From Benthortus sp964440495 (GTDB lineage Archaea > Thermoproteota > Nitrososphaeria_A > Caldarchaeales > Wolframiiraptoraceae), in NCBI GenBank assembly GCA_964440495.1, contig CAYTSD010000007.1:1-50164 (forward strand): a DNA stretch of 50,164 nt, given 5' to 3'. Both the position numbers and the translations under genes were made by a program. Below are positions 1 through 6,630 of the stretch, piece by piece. Each line of letters begins with the position of its first letter. Positions within the stretch are counted from its first letter, which is position 1. Below the pieces are notes generated by a model. It searched no databases. It saw only the letters and a program-made list of their open reading frames with translations, and had not been told where the DNA came from.

Positions 1-1103
1 TAAGCCTTAGTCGGCAGAAACTCCATACTGTAGACATCTTCAGGCTTCACTGTAGGCTGCCCGAGCTCGAAGGCTTCGAAGACTATCTTAATGCTGTCCT
101 CAACTTTTTCACGTGTCATGTATCCTATTCCATGCTCCTGTGCTTCAGGGGTCATAACAAGCTCCTTAACTATGTCTATCTCTGCTCTCGCAACCTCTCT
201 ATCGAGCTTCGGCTCCCTCTTTAGGAGGATGTCCACCGCCTCGTCAGGATGCTCGAATGTGTATTCGAAGGCTTTGACCAAGGCTCTCAGGAACCTCTTA
301 ACTATCTCAGGCTTCTCCTTCAGCATTCCATCCTTCACGATTATCCCATTAGAGTAGACAGTCAACCCATAATCCGCGTACAGGAAGTAGACAACCTCGT
401 CTCCCATCTTTGCGGCTTCTCTCTCCAGCACCGCCTTATGCATGAAGTATTCAGGTATGGCGTCGACTTGATGGCTTAGAAGCATCTGAGTCTTCGCGGT
501 AGCCTCTATATTCACCCAGTTAACCTTCGAGGCATCTATTCCAGCCAGCTTGGCGAAGGCGGGGAACATTACACGGTTAGCGTCTCCAGGTGGGCCTCCA
601 ATGGTCTTGCCTTCAAGGTCCTTCGGAGTCGATATCCCATGACTCTTAAGAGTGAATATTGTGTAAGGCGCCTTCCCATAGATTACCGCCACCATCTTTA
701 CGTCGAGATCTGGGTTGGCGGCTTTAGCCCTGATTAGGGAGCCGAAGTCTGCGAACCCTATGTCAACGGCTCCTGACGCAACTCTCGATATCGTGTCCGC
801 GGAGCCGTATCCTCTTACAACCTCAACTATCAATCCTTCCTCCTCGAAGAACCCCTTCTCCACCGCGACGAAGTATGGTGCGTGTCTTCCATAGATTGCC
901 CAGTCTAGACCGAAGATTAGGTGAACCCTCTCCGTCGGCTTAGCGGTCTCGGTGGGGACAGCGGTAGCGGTCAACGTGGTGGTCACGGTCACCGTCTTAG
1001 GTGTAACCGTAGCATAAAAGACAGCGTATCCCACACCTATTCCCAGTAGGAAGGCTACGACTACGCCTACGAGCAGGGATGTTGAAACAGCTTTTTTATT
1101 CAT
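1..1103 (-). CDS. ABC transporter substrate-binding protein, NMT1/SsuA (NitT/TauT) type, C-terminus at window edge
   Basis: Reading right to left from the ATG at 1101-1103, an open frame runs to the edge of the window with no stop; the last two bases leave an incomplete TA- codon, so the true end may be the very next base. The N-terminus is a signal/anchor segment (MNKKAVSTS followed by a hydrophobic stretch) and then a Thr/Val/Pro-rich linker typical of archaeal lipoprotein-like or anchored binding proteins. The mature part has the features of the NMT1/THI5-like family: an early GLDW motif, a passage on a growing chain of FVAVEKGFFEEEGL type, and later GGPPGD and PEYFMH segments. Members capture sulfonates, nitrate, taurine or thiamine precursors for an ABC importer; the substrate cannot be read from the sequence. 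The permease and ATPase genes are not in the window and may lie to the left. Confidence 0.85.
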   Translation of the reverse strand, partial: MNKKAVSTSLLVGVVVAFLLGIGVGYAVFYATVTPKTVTVTTTLTATAVPTETAKPTERVHLIFGLDWAIYGRHAPYFVAVEKGFFEEEGLIVEVVRGYGSADTISRVASGAVDIGFADFGSLIRAKAANPDLDVKMVAVIYGKAPYTIFTLKSHGISTPKDLEGKTIGGPPGDANRVMFPAFAKLAGIDASKVNWVNIEATAKTQMLLSHQVDAIPEYFMHKAVLEREAAKMGDEVVYFLYADYGLTVYSNGIIVKDGMLKEKPEIVKRFLRALVKAFEYTFEHPDEAVDILLKREPKLDREVARAEIDIVKELVMTPEAQEHGIGYMTREKVEDSIKIVFEAFELGQPTVKPEDVYSMEFLPTKA

Positions 1104-1172
1104 ACTATTCACCGGCTCTAAAAACAGGGAAGACGAAGATTAATTAATGTTTAGGTTCGAGTCTCAGCGACC

Positions 1173-2171
1173 ATGATGCGCATCGGCTTACATTACAGTT
1201 TTTATTCTAAGGAGGGGGGCTGGGAGGAGATTTACGCTACTGGCCTTAAGCAGATGGTTTTAGCCGATAGGCTTGGGCTTTATGCCGTTAGTGTAAGTGA
1301 GCATCACTTCACGGAGACTGGGTGGTGTCCAGCACCTTTCCTTCCCCTCGCAGCAGCCGCATCCCTAACAAGTAGGATACTTCTCTCAACAGGCGTTAGA
1401 TTGCTTCTGCTACACGGCCCTGTTAGAGTTGCTGAGGAGGCCGTGGTTCTCGACAACATCTCAAGAGGCAGGACTGTGGTAGGAGTCGGCCTAGGCTATA
1501 GAAGAGAAGAGTTCGATGCCTTCGCATCCCCCTTCAAGGGAAAGGGTAGAAGGATGGATGAACAGCTTATGGTGCTTGATAAGCTTCTCCGCGGCGAGGA
1601 GGTTGAGGCTGAGGCTGAGTGGGGGAGACTTAGAAAGCTTAAGGTAACCCCTCTCCCGGTTCAGAGGCCGAGACCCCCTATATGGGTCGCCAGCAAGGTG
1701 GAGGCAGGTGTTAAGAGAGCGGCGCTCCTAGGCGACGGGTGGCTCACAGACCCGATAACCCCCATCAAGCGTCTTGAAGAGATGTCGAAAACCTATTGGA
1801 AGCTCCGGGAGGGTCGGGGTGGACGGATTGTTCTGAGACGCGATGGATTCGTAGCCAGAGATGAGGAGGAGCTTAAGAGGGCTGAAGAGGCTATACTCAT
1901 GAGCTATAAGAGCGACTACTATGAGTGGGGGCATCTACTCGACGACGAGGGTAAGCCGATAGACCCTAAGGAGACTAGATTCAAGGATGTAGAACCGATG
2001 ATAGTTAACCGCCTCCTTCTAGGCAAGCCTGACGAGTTTGCGGAGAAGCTTCGAGAGCAGATGAAGATGCTTAAAGCCGACGTGGCTATGCTCCGAATAG
2101 CCTTCCCAAAGATATCCGAAGAAAGTCAGGAGGAGGCGATTAAACTGCTCGCCGAGATAGCGAAAACCTAA
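1173..2171 (+). CDS. LLM-class flavin-dependent oxidoreductase (luciferase-like)
   Basis: 332 residues, the usual size for the bacterial-luciferase-like monooxygenase/F420-dependent oxidoreductase TIM-barrel family. Recognisable family features are the early SEHHFTETG motif, the LSTGVRLLLLHGPVRVAEE strand-helix segment, the DNISRGR motif followed by VGVGLGYRREEFDAF, and the PPIWVAS strand after the insertion loop. The cofactor is FMN or, in many archaea, F420; the sequence alone does not decide between them and the substrate is unknown. Two adjacent ATGs (1173 and 1176) could each be the start. The gene is transcribed away from the ABC binding protein and ends just before the promoter of the small gene at 2215. 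Confidence 0.85.
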   Translation: MMRIGLHYSFYSKEGGWEEIYATGLKQMVLADRLGLYAVSVSEHHFTETGWCPAPFLPLAAAASLTSRILLSTGVRLLLLHGPVRVAEEAVVLDNISRGRTVVGVGLGYRREEFDAFASPFKGKGRRMDEQLMVLDKLLRGEEVEAEAEWGRLRKLKVTPLPVQRPRPPIWVASKVEAGVKRAALLGDGWLTDPITPIKRLEEMSKTYWKLREGRGGRIVLRRDGFVARDEEELKRAEEAILMSYKSDYYEWGHLLDDEGKPIDPKETRFKDVEPMIVNRLLLGKPDEFAEKLREQMKMLKADVAMLRIAFPKISEESQEEAIKLLAEIAKT

Positions 2172-2192
2172 GCCTTTTATTATAGAGTGGCG

Positions 2193-2207
2193 CCTCCATC
2201 GCGGAGG
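2193..2207 (+). promoter_or_regulatory. Hairpin that contains the Shine-Dalgarno sequence of the next gene
   Basis: CCTCC (2193-2197), a five-base loop and GGAGG (2203-2207) form a perfect five-base-pair hairpin. The GGAGG arm lies seven bases before the GTG start at 2215 and is the obvious ribosome-binding site, so folding would hide it. A TATA-like stretch at about 2177-2184 would place a transcript start close to or inside the hairpin, in which case only read-through transcripts from the upstream gene would fold this way. The function is inferred. Confidence 0.3.
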
Positions 2208-2214
2208 ACGCTAC

Positions 2215-2484
2215 GTGCCTAAGAAGGGGGAGAGCTTGGAGGAGATTCTCGGAAAACTGAAGGACGACTTAAGGTTCTGCGAGGAGAGCCTGAAAAGGGA
2301 AGTGAGGATAGAGCTTGTCATAAAGATTCTCGACGAGATACTACACTACGCTGAGAAAGTCCGGGGGGAGAGCTCCAGCTCCCTTAAGGATGAGGTGGAA
2401 GCGATAATCACACGTGCTAGGCTACTGTATCATAGAGCCGTGGCCCTGAACGCCTTGAAGGAGAGAGAAGAGGCAAGAGGGTAA
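2215..2484 (+). CDS. Small helical protein of unknown function
   Basis: 89 residues starting at GTG 2215, preceded by a strong GGAGG. The sequence is charged and almost entirely predicted helical (Leu/Glu/Lys-rich, no Cys pattern, no membrane segment), resembling a three-helix bundle or short coiled coil. I do not recognise a family. It sits between the flavin oxidoreductase and aIF5A, and aIF5A has its own TATA box, so co-transcription is not required. Codon usage resembles that of the neighbours, which supports it as a real gene. Confidence 0.6.
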   Translation: MPKKGESLEEILGKLKDDLRFCEESLKREVRIELVIKILDEILHYAEKVRGESSSSLKDEVEAIITRARLLYHRAVALNALKEREEARG

Positions 2485-2485
2485 T

Positions 2486-2492
2486 CTTATAT
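2486..2492 (+). promoter_or_regulatory. TATA box for the aIF5A gene
   Basis: CTTATAT is centred about 34 bases before the aIF5A ATG. At the usual archaeal spacing this gives a very short leader or nearly leaderless mRNA. No strong Shine-Dalgarno sequence precedes the ATG, which fits. Confidence 0.45.
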
Positions 2493-2522
2493 CAAGGTAT
2501 GGAGCAAACCCTTTGATGCGTT

Positions 2523-2915
2523 ATGAGTAAGCCTGCCGAGCTTGGCTCACTTAAAGTTGGACACAACATAGTAATCGATGGAGAGCCCTGTAGGATAGTT
2601 GAGCTTGAGAAGAGCAAGCCTGGGAAACATGGAGCAGCGAAGGTTAGGCTGGTTGCAATAGGAATATTTGATGGGGTTAAACGGACGATGGTCGGCCCCG
2701 CCGACAGCAGGGTCGAGGTTCCAATAATCGAGAAGAGGAGCGGCCAGGTGGTCTCTATAGGAGATACGGTCAGCCTCATGGACAACGAGACCCTCGAGAT
2801 AGTTGAGGTTCCACTGCCCGAGGATGAGAAGCTTATGGAGAAGATTGAGCCTGGGGCGGTGGTGGAGTATTGGAGGATAATGGGTAGAAGCATGATAGTT
2901 CATGTGAGGGAGTAG
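2523..2915 (+). CDS. eif5A: Translation initiation factor aIF5A
   Basis: 130 residues with the two-domain layout of archaeal/eukaryotic IF5A: an N-terminal SH3-like barrel and a C-terminal OB fold. The hypusination loop SKPGKHGAAK is intact and Lys35 is the residue modified by deoxyhypusine synthase. The factor helps the ribosome through difficult peptide bonds such as polyproline and assists termination. The gene converges on dph6 with a ten-base gap, so two genes concerned with unique modifications of translation factors are neighbours here. No deoxyhypusine synthase gene is in the window. Confidence 0.97.
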   Translation: MSKPAELGSLKVGHNIVIDGEPCRIVELEKSKPGKHGAAKVRLVAIGIFDGVKRTMVGPADSRVEVPIIEKRSGQVVSIGDTVSLMDNETLEIVEVPLPEDEKLMEKIEPGAVVEYWRIMGRSMIVHVRE

Positions 2916-2925
2916 TTGAAGCCTC

Positions 2926-3606
2926 TCAGCCTTTATCCACAAGCCTAGCCTTTCTCACGTAGAGAACCCCCCTATCACCCCTCCAGAGAACATCGGACTC
3001 AAGGATTTCCACACGTTTCTCGAATAGGGGGGAGTCTAAGACCAGGGTCTCGAACTCTCCTCCCTCCCCTCCCGGATGGATGCCGAGCCTACGGCTTGCC
3101 TCCTCAAGCCTCCTCATCACCGAGAGGGTTAGACGGGCTCCCAAAAGATTTCTCCCAAGACCAGCCGCAGCCACCCCAGAGATTATCACGTCGAATCCCT
3201 CGGCTATTATCTCTCTGAGAAGCCTTAGCGGGTTTATCCCCCATAGGGGTGCCAGGATGTCGAGCCCCTTCTCCTTACAGAGTCTTCCGAAGCCCTCGTA
3301 CTGGAACCTGCTTGCCAATGCGCCGACGACGACTCCATCCACCTTTCCTACCACCGTGTCGAGGAGAAGTGTAAGCGCCGAGAGCTCCTCCTCTCTGCCC
3401 ACCCCACACTCCACCGTTAGATGCTCCCTGCCCATCGCCTCTGCCTGGAGAGCCGTCAGCCAGGTATTCGGGTAATGGAAGTAGAGAGCCTCCTCGCTGG
3501 CAGGGATAACCGTCAATAGATGCGTCACCCTATGGCCCATACGCTCAGCCCTGTAGATTGCGTAGGTCGAGTCTTTGCCTCCGCTGAAGAGCGCCGCAAG
3601 CCTCAC
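2926..3606 (-). CDS. dph6: Diphthine--ammonia ligase (Dph6 family, PP-loop ATPase)
   Basis: 226 residues. The N-terminal ATP-pyrophosphatase P-loop FSGGKDST is at residues 8-15, and the family-specific GGEGGEFETLVLDSP motif is near the C-terminus. Family members catalyse the last step of diphthamide synthesis on the conserved histidine of elongation factor 2, amidating diphthine with ammonium and ATP. The length matches the archaeal single-domain form; the C-terminal endoribonuclease-like repeats of fungal Dph6 are absent. The start ATG at 3604-3606 lies about 90 bases from the divergent NAD kinase gene, and an AT-rich stretch near 3655-3663 could serve both directions. Confidence 0.93.
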   Translation of the reverse strand: MRLAALFSGGKDSTYAIYRAERMGHRVTHLLTVIPASEEALYFHYPNTWLTALQAEAMGREHLTVECGVGREEELSALTLLLDTVVGKVDGVVVGALASRFQYEGFGRLCKEKGLDILAPLWGINPLRLLREIIAEGFDVIISGVAAAGLGRNLLGARLTLSVMRRLEEASRRLGIHPGGEGGEFETLVLDSPLFEKRVEILESDVLWRGDRGVLYVRKARLVDKG

Positions 3607-3694
3607 AGAGCTCCCGCCTCTCCCCCAGAAAAGGATAGTGAAGCTAGAATAAGGATATTAAAATGGGGGAGGCTTATTAGCCTAGGCTGATTGG

Positions 3695-4504
3695 ATGAGG
3701 AAGCTCTTCTCGGTGGTTTACTCGGAGAGGAAGCCTCTCGCAGTCAAGGCTGCGGAACATGTCAAGAAGATTCTGGAGTCCAGGGGGTTCAGAGTATATG
3801 TCTGTGACGCGCGGAGGGTTGTGGAGGAGAAGGTTCCAGCCGAGGCTGAGGCGGTTATCGTTCTCGGAGGAGACGGAACCCTCCTCAGAACCCTGAGAGG
3901 CTTATCCAATCCCGAGACACCCCTACTCACAGTCAACTATGGTAAAGGCGGATACCTCATGGAGGTTGAGCCCAAAGACCTAGAAGAGGCGGTTGAAGCC
4001 CTGCTCAGAGGAGACTACCTAGTCGAAGAGGTTATGCAGCTCAGTTTTCAGCATGGAGGAGTCAGACTCGGAGAAGCCCTCAACGAGGCATATATCTCAA
4101 CCAGCATCCCAGGGAAGGTTGCCGAGCTCAGGGTTGAGAAGGAGGGCTCAACGCTCATGGAGACGGAGGCGGATGGAGTCGTCGTCGCGACACCCATAGG
4201 GTCAACGGCCTATGCCTACTCGGCTGGGGGCCCGGTCGTGGATGAGAAGCTTGAGGCCGCGGTTCTCGTCCCTGTCTGCCCCCTAGGCCATGTTAGAGCC
4301 ATGGTCTTGGCGCTGGATTCAGCGGTCCACGTCTCCATGGAGTCCGAGGAAGAAGTCCAGATCCTCTTTGATGGGCATTTCCGCAGGGTTTTCCCTGAGG
4401 GGAGGCTTAGGCTTGAGGTTAAGGCCTCTGAGAGGAGGGTGAGGTTCATCAGGATTAAAGGTGGAGGAAGCTTTGCGCGAAGGGTCTGGAAGAGGTTCGG
4501 CTAG
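3695..4504 (+). CDS. nadK: NAD(+)/NADH kinase
   Basis: 269 residues. The diagnostic GGDGT loop is at residues 58-62, the NE dipeptide at 130-131 begins the NAD-binding segment, and a DGVVVATPIGSTAYAYSAGG segment spans about 160-179. The enzyme phosphorylates NAD(+) to NADP(+), using ATP or polyphosphate in archaea. The 3' end is immediately followed by the Nob1-like gene, so nadK, nob1 and the archaemetzincin gene probably form one operon. A TATTAAAAT element about 35 bases upstream is a reasonable promoter. Confidence 0.95.
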   Translation: MRKLFSVVYSERKPLAVKAAEHVKKILESRGFRVYVCDARRVVEEKVPAEAEAVIVLGGDGTLLRTLRGLSNPETPLLTVNYGKGGYLMEVEPKDLEEAVEALLRGDYLVEEVMQLSFQHGGVRLGEALNEAYISTSIPGKVAELRVEKEGSTLMETEADGVVVATPIGSTAYAYSAGGPVVDEKLEAAVLVPVCPLGHVRAMVLALDSAVHVSMESEEEVQILFDGHFRRVFPEGRLRLEVKASERRVRFIRIKGGGSFARRVWKRFG

Positions 4505-4508
4505 GAGG

Positions 4509-5006
4509 GTGAAGGTCTTGGATGCCGCAGCCCTCCTCCTAGGCTTCACCGAGACCAGCGGAGAACTTCTCCTAACCTGTAGAGAGGCTTTGGAGGAGGT
4601 ACGCTACGGTGGAGCCGCACCCTATAGGGTGACCGCGGCCAGAGAGAGGGCTGGGCTAGAGGTCAGAGAGCCTAGGGCAGAGTATGTTGAGAGGGTGAGG
4701 AGGGCTGCGGCCAAGGCTGGTGAGCAGGGGTTATCCGAGGCTGATGTAAAGCTTCTGGCGCTCACCTTGGAGCTCTCCGAGGAGGGGTGGGAAGCCTCCC
4801 TAGTAACCTCCGACTACGCTGTCCAGAATATTGCGTCGCTCCTAGGGCTACGGGTAGAGGCCATACTTCACCGGGGAATCAGGGAGGAGATTAGGTGGGA
4901 GACCTATTGCCCAGCCTGCGGATGGAGCGGAGAGGGTGTGGCCGGTGGAGTATGCCCAAGATGTGGAGCACGGTTGAAGAGGAGGCCGAGAAGGGTTGAG
5001 GATTAG
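4509..5006 (+). CDS. nob1: Nob1-like endoribonuclease (PIN domain plus zinc ribbon)
   Basis: 165 residues from GTG 4509. This start is chosen because the product then begins MKVLDAAALL, matching the family, with catalytic Asp5 close to the N-terminus. An in-frame GTG at 4461 would add a Gly/Arg-rich tail overlapping nadK and is less likely. Acidic PIN residues are Glu77/Asp79 and Asp102 (VTSDYAVQN). The C-terminal zinc ribbon has CPAC and CPRC pairs at 134/137 and 149/152. Archaeal Nob1 cleaves the 3' end of 16S rRNA during small-subunit maturation. It overlaps the next gene by 11 bases, suggesting translational coupling. The weak point is the immediate GGAGG-GTG spacing, so the start is not certain. 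Confidence 0.88.
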   Translation: MKVLDAAALLLGFTETSGELLLTCREALEEVRYGGAAPYRVTAARERAGLEVREPRAEYVERVRRAAAKAGEQGLSEADVKLLALTLELSEEGWEASLVTSDYAVQNIASLLGLRVEAILHRGIREEIRWETYCPACGWSGEGVAGGVCPRCGARLKRRPRRVED

Positions 5007-5508
5007 GGTGCTCACAGAGCTGTGGGATGAGGAGGCACTGGAAGCGGTTACAAGAGCCCTCAAAGAAAACTATGGGGAGGAGATAGTGGTCGAGAAGGCT
5101 GAGGCGATAGTCGACGATAGGTTCCTCGACCCTGATAGAGGGCAGTATGATGCGTGGAGGATTGTTCAGGCATACAGGGATATGAGAGGCGAGGATGAGT
5201 ATCTGCTTCTAGTGGTTGAGGAAGACCTCTACGCCGCTGGACTCAACTACGTCTTCGGACTAGCGTGGAGAGGCGTGGCCGTAGTCTCAACCCATAGGCT
5301 GAGACAAGAGTTCTATGGGCTTCCACCCAACAAGGAGCTCTTCATAGAGAGGCTGATGAAGGAGGCTGTACATGAGGTTGGACACCTTCACGGACTACAG
5401 CACTGCAGCAACCGGAGATGCGTGATGGCCTTCAGCAACTGGATAGGGGACACCGACTATAAGTCTTGGAGGCTCTGCTCCAAGTGTGCCTCAAGGCTTA
5501 GGAGATAG
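4996..5508 (+). CDS. amzA: Archaemetzincin family zinc metalloprotease
   Basis: 170 residues from TTG 4996; a GTG at 5008 is an alternative. The extended zinc-binding motif HEVGHLHGLQH is at 126-136 and is followed by Cys137 and by Cys142-x-Met144, then Cys161 and Cys164. This is the archaemetzincin pattern: three His ligands, the Met-turn methionine and a four-cysteine structural zinc site. Archaeal members are small cytoplasmic peptidases of unknown physiological substrate. It overlaps nob1 by 11 bases upstream and the convergent gene at 5498 by 11 bases downstream. Confidence 0.93.
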   Translation: MRIRVLTELWDEEALEAVTRALKENYGEEIVVEKAEAIVDDRFLDPDRGQYDAWRIVQAYRDMRGEDEYLLLVVEEDLYAAGLNYVFGLAWRGVAVVSTHRLRQEFYGLPPNKELFIERLMKEAVHEVGHLHGLQHCSNRRCVMAFSNWIGDTDYKSWRLCSKCASRLRR

Positions 5509-5926
5509 GCTCCTCGCCACCTTCCTCCTCCCTCTGAGGCGAAGAAAGCTCCTCAATCATCCTCTTAACCATGGATTTCTGGAGGACGCCTGCCTCGATT
5601 AGATTTACTATAGAGTTTGGAGAGGCCTCTCCGCTAACCTTTCCAATATTCCCTCTAACCTGCCTCCAGATAAGCTCCGTGTTCCCACTCTTCGACCGGT
5701 AAATCACCCCTAGAACCTCGGCGACCTTCACGAAGCGGACGTTCCTTATCTGGCCTAAGTCAAGCTTCGAAGCCGCCTCCACATAGATTCTACCCTCCTC
5801 CGCATCCCTCTCAGGAAAGATGCTTGGGTCCTTGAGGTATCCTGGGGGGATGAAGGAGCGGCATGTGTTGAGTATCACGAATTGACGGAATCTCTCAAGA
5901 GTCGTCTTAACCTCGATTCGGACCAC
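5498..5926 (-). CDS. Conserved-looking protein of unknown function
   Basis: 142 residues from a GTG at 5924-5926. I do not recognise a family. The sequence is soluble with mixed alpha/beta character, has one cysteine and a Glu-rich C-terminal tail. A TATTAAAA stretch 20-30 bases upstream on the same strand is a plausible promoter. It converges on the archaemetzincin gene with an 11-base overlap. Codon usage resembles the neighbours and no better frame exists on the other strand, so it is probably a real gene. Confidence 0.65.
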   Translation of the reverse strand: MVRIEVKTTLERFRQFVILNTCRSFIPPGYLKDPSIFPERDAEEGRIYVEAASKLDLGQIRNVRFVKVAEVLGVIYRSKSGNTELIWRQVRGNIGKVSGEASPNSIVNLIEAGVLQKSMVKRMIEELSSPQREEEGGEEPIS

Positions 5927-6054
5927 GGCTCTTCAGCCACTCCCAACTATTAAAAAACCCTAGACCGGTATTTTTACCTTGAAGCTCCCCCTCAAGGACG
6001 CCGCTCTAGTAAAAGTATTATCTCCTGCCGGGGAAGGTTCTCTGAGGGCTCGGG

Positions 6055-6483
6055 ATGAATGGGTTGAAGCTGGCTAGAGAGATTCTTCTAGGGAAGGACG
6101 CCTCCCTAGTTGTCGTCAAAGATGGATTCGTAGCCTACATAGGATATGGACATGGGTTGAGAGAGCTGATGAATCTAGCTCTCGAGGGAGGGGAGATTCT
6201 TGAGAATGCGGCTGTAGCGGATAGAGTCGTCGGCGGAGCAGCGGCAACCATAATGATTAAGCATGGGGTGAATGCTGTCTACGGTCATCTGATAAGCCGT
6301 CAAGCCCTCTCCCTACTCAAGGAGATAGAGGTGGAGTATGGAGAGATAATAGACTTTGTGAGGGGTAGAGATGGAGGCGTCTGCCCCTTCGAGAAAATCG
6401 TCCTAGACTCTGAAGACATCGACACCGCTTATAAACGGTTGATGAATAAGCTGTATAGCTCCGATGGATATGGCCAAAGCTAA
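6055..6483 (+). CDS. DUF1893 family protein
   Basis: 142 residues. It has the DUF1893 pattern: an early VVKDGFVAYIGYGHGLREL strand-loop, then AAVADRVVGGAAATI, a YGHLIS segment and a late DGGVCPFEKIVLD segment with a conserved Cys. The fold is related to cytidine deaminase-like proteins, but the family has no established biochemical function. The ATG is at 6055 with GC-rich sequence upstream. It is followed by the repeat-bearing intergenic region that precedes the SMC-like operon. Confidence 0.8.
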   Translation: MNGLKLAREILLGKDASLVVVKDGFVAYIGYGHGLRELMNLALEGGEILENAAVADRVVGGAAATIMIKHGVNAVYGHLISRQALSLLKEIEVEYGEIIDFVRGRDGGVCPFEKIVLDSEDIDTAYKRLMNKLYSSDGYGQS

Positions 6484-6497
6484 GTTACTTGGCTCGG

Positions 6498-6596
6498 CAT
6501 GCTTCCTCAAAGCTGTTTAACGCCTTCCCCTCTCCTTAGACCCGCCCCTAGAGGAAGGAGATTCCGGTCTCCAACCCTTCAAGACGAGGAAGCATG
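6498..6596. repeat. Perfect 11-bp inverted repeat with 77-base spacer upstream of the SMC-like operon
   Basis: CATGCTTCCTC at 6498-6508 is repeated exactly in inverse orientation as GAGGAAGCATG at 6586-6596. A shorter inverted pair, CTCCTT (6532-6537) and AAGGAG (6555-6560), lies inside. The right arm ends three bases before the TATA-like element of the SMC-like gene. The repeat could be a pair of operators for one regulator or the closing stem of a roughly 100-nt RNA. The repeat is seen directly; the role is not known. No coding frame is apparent here. Confidence 0.6.
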
Positions 6597-6598
6597 TG

Positions 6599-6605
6599 TT
6601 TAATA
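6599..6605 (+). promoter_or_regulatory. TATA-like element for the SMC-like operon
   Basis: TTTAATA is centred 29 bases before the ATG at 6631. This fits an mRNA starting at or next to that ATG, and it is one reason for preferring 6631 over the GTG at 6616. Confidence 0.4.
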
Positions 6606-6630
6606 GTCGGCTTCGGTGGGTGGGGATGGG

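Noticed and set aside
1150..1172. TTCGAGTC resembling a tRNA T-loop
   Set aside because: The flanking sequence is AT-rich intergenic DNA with no acceptor or anticodon stem, so no tRNA can be built.
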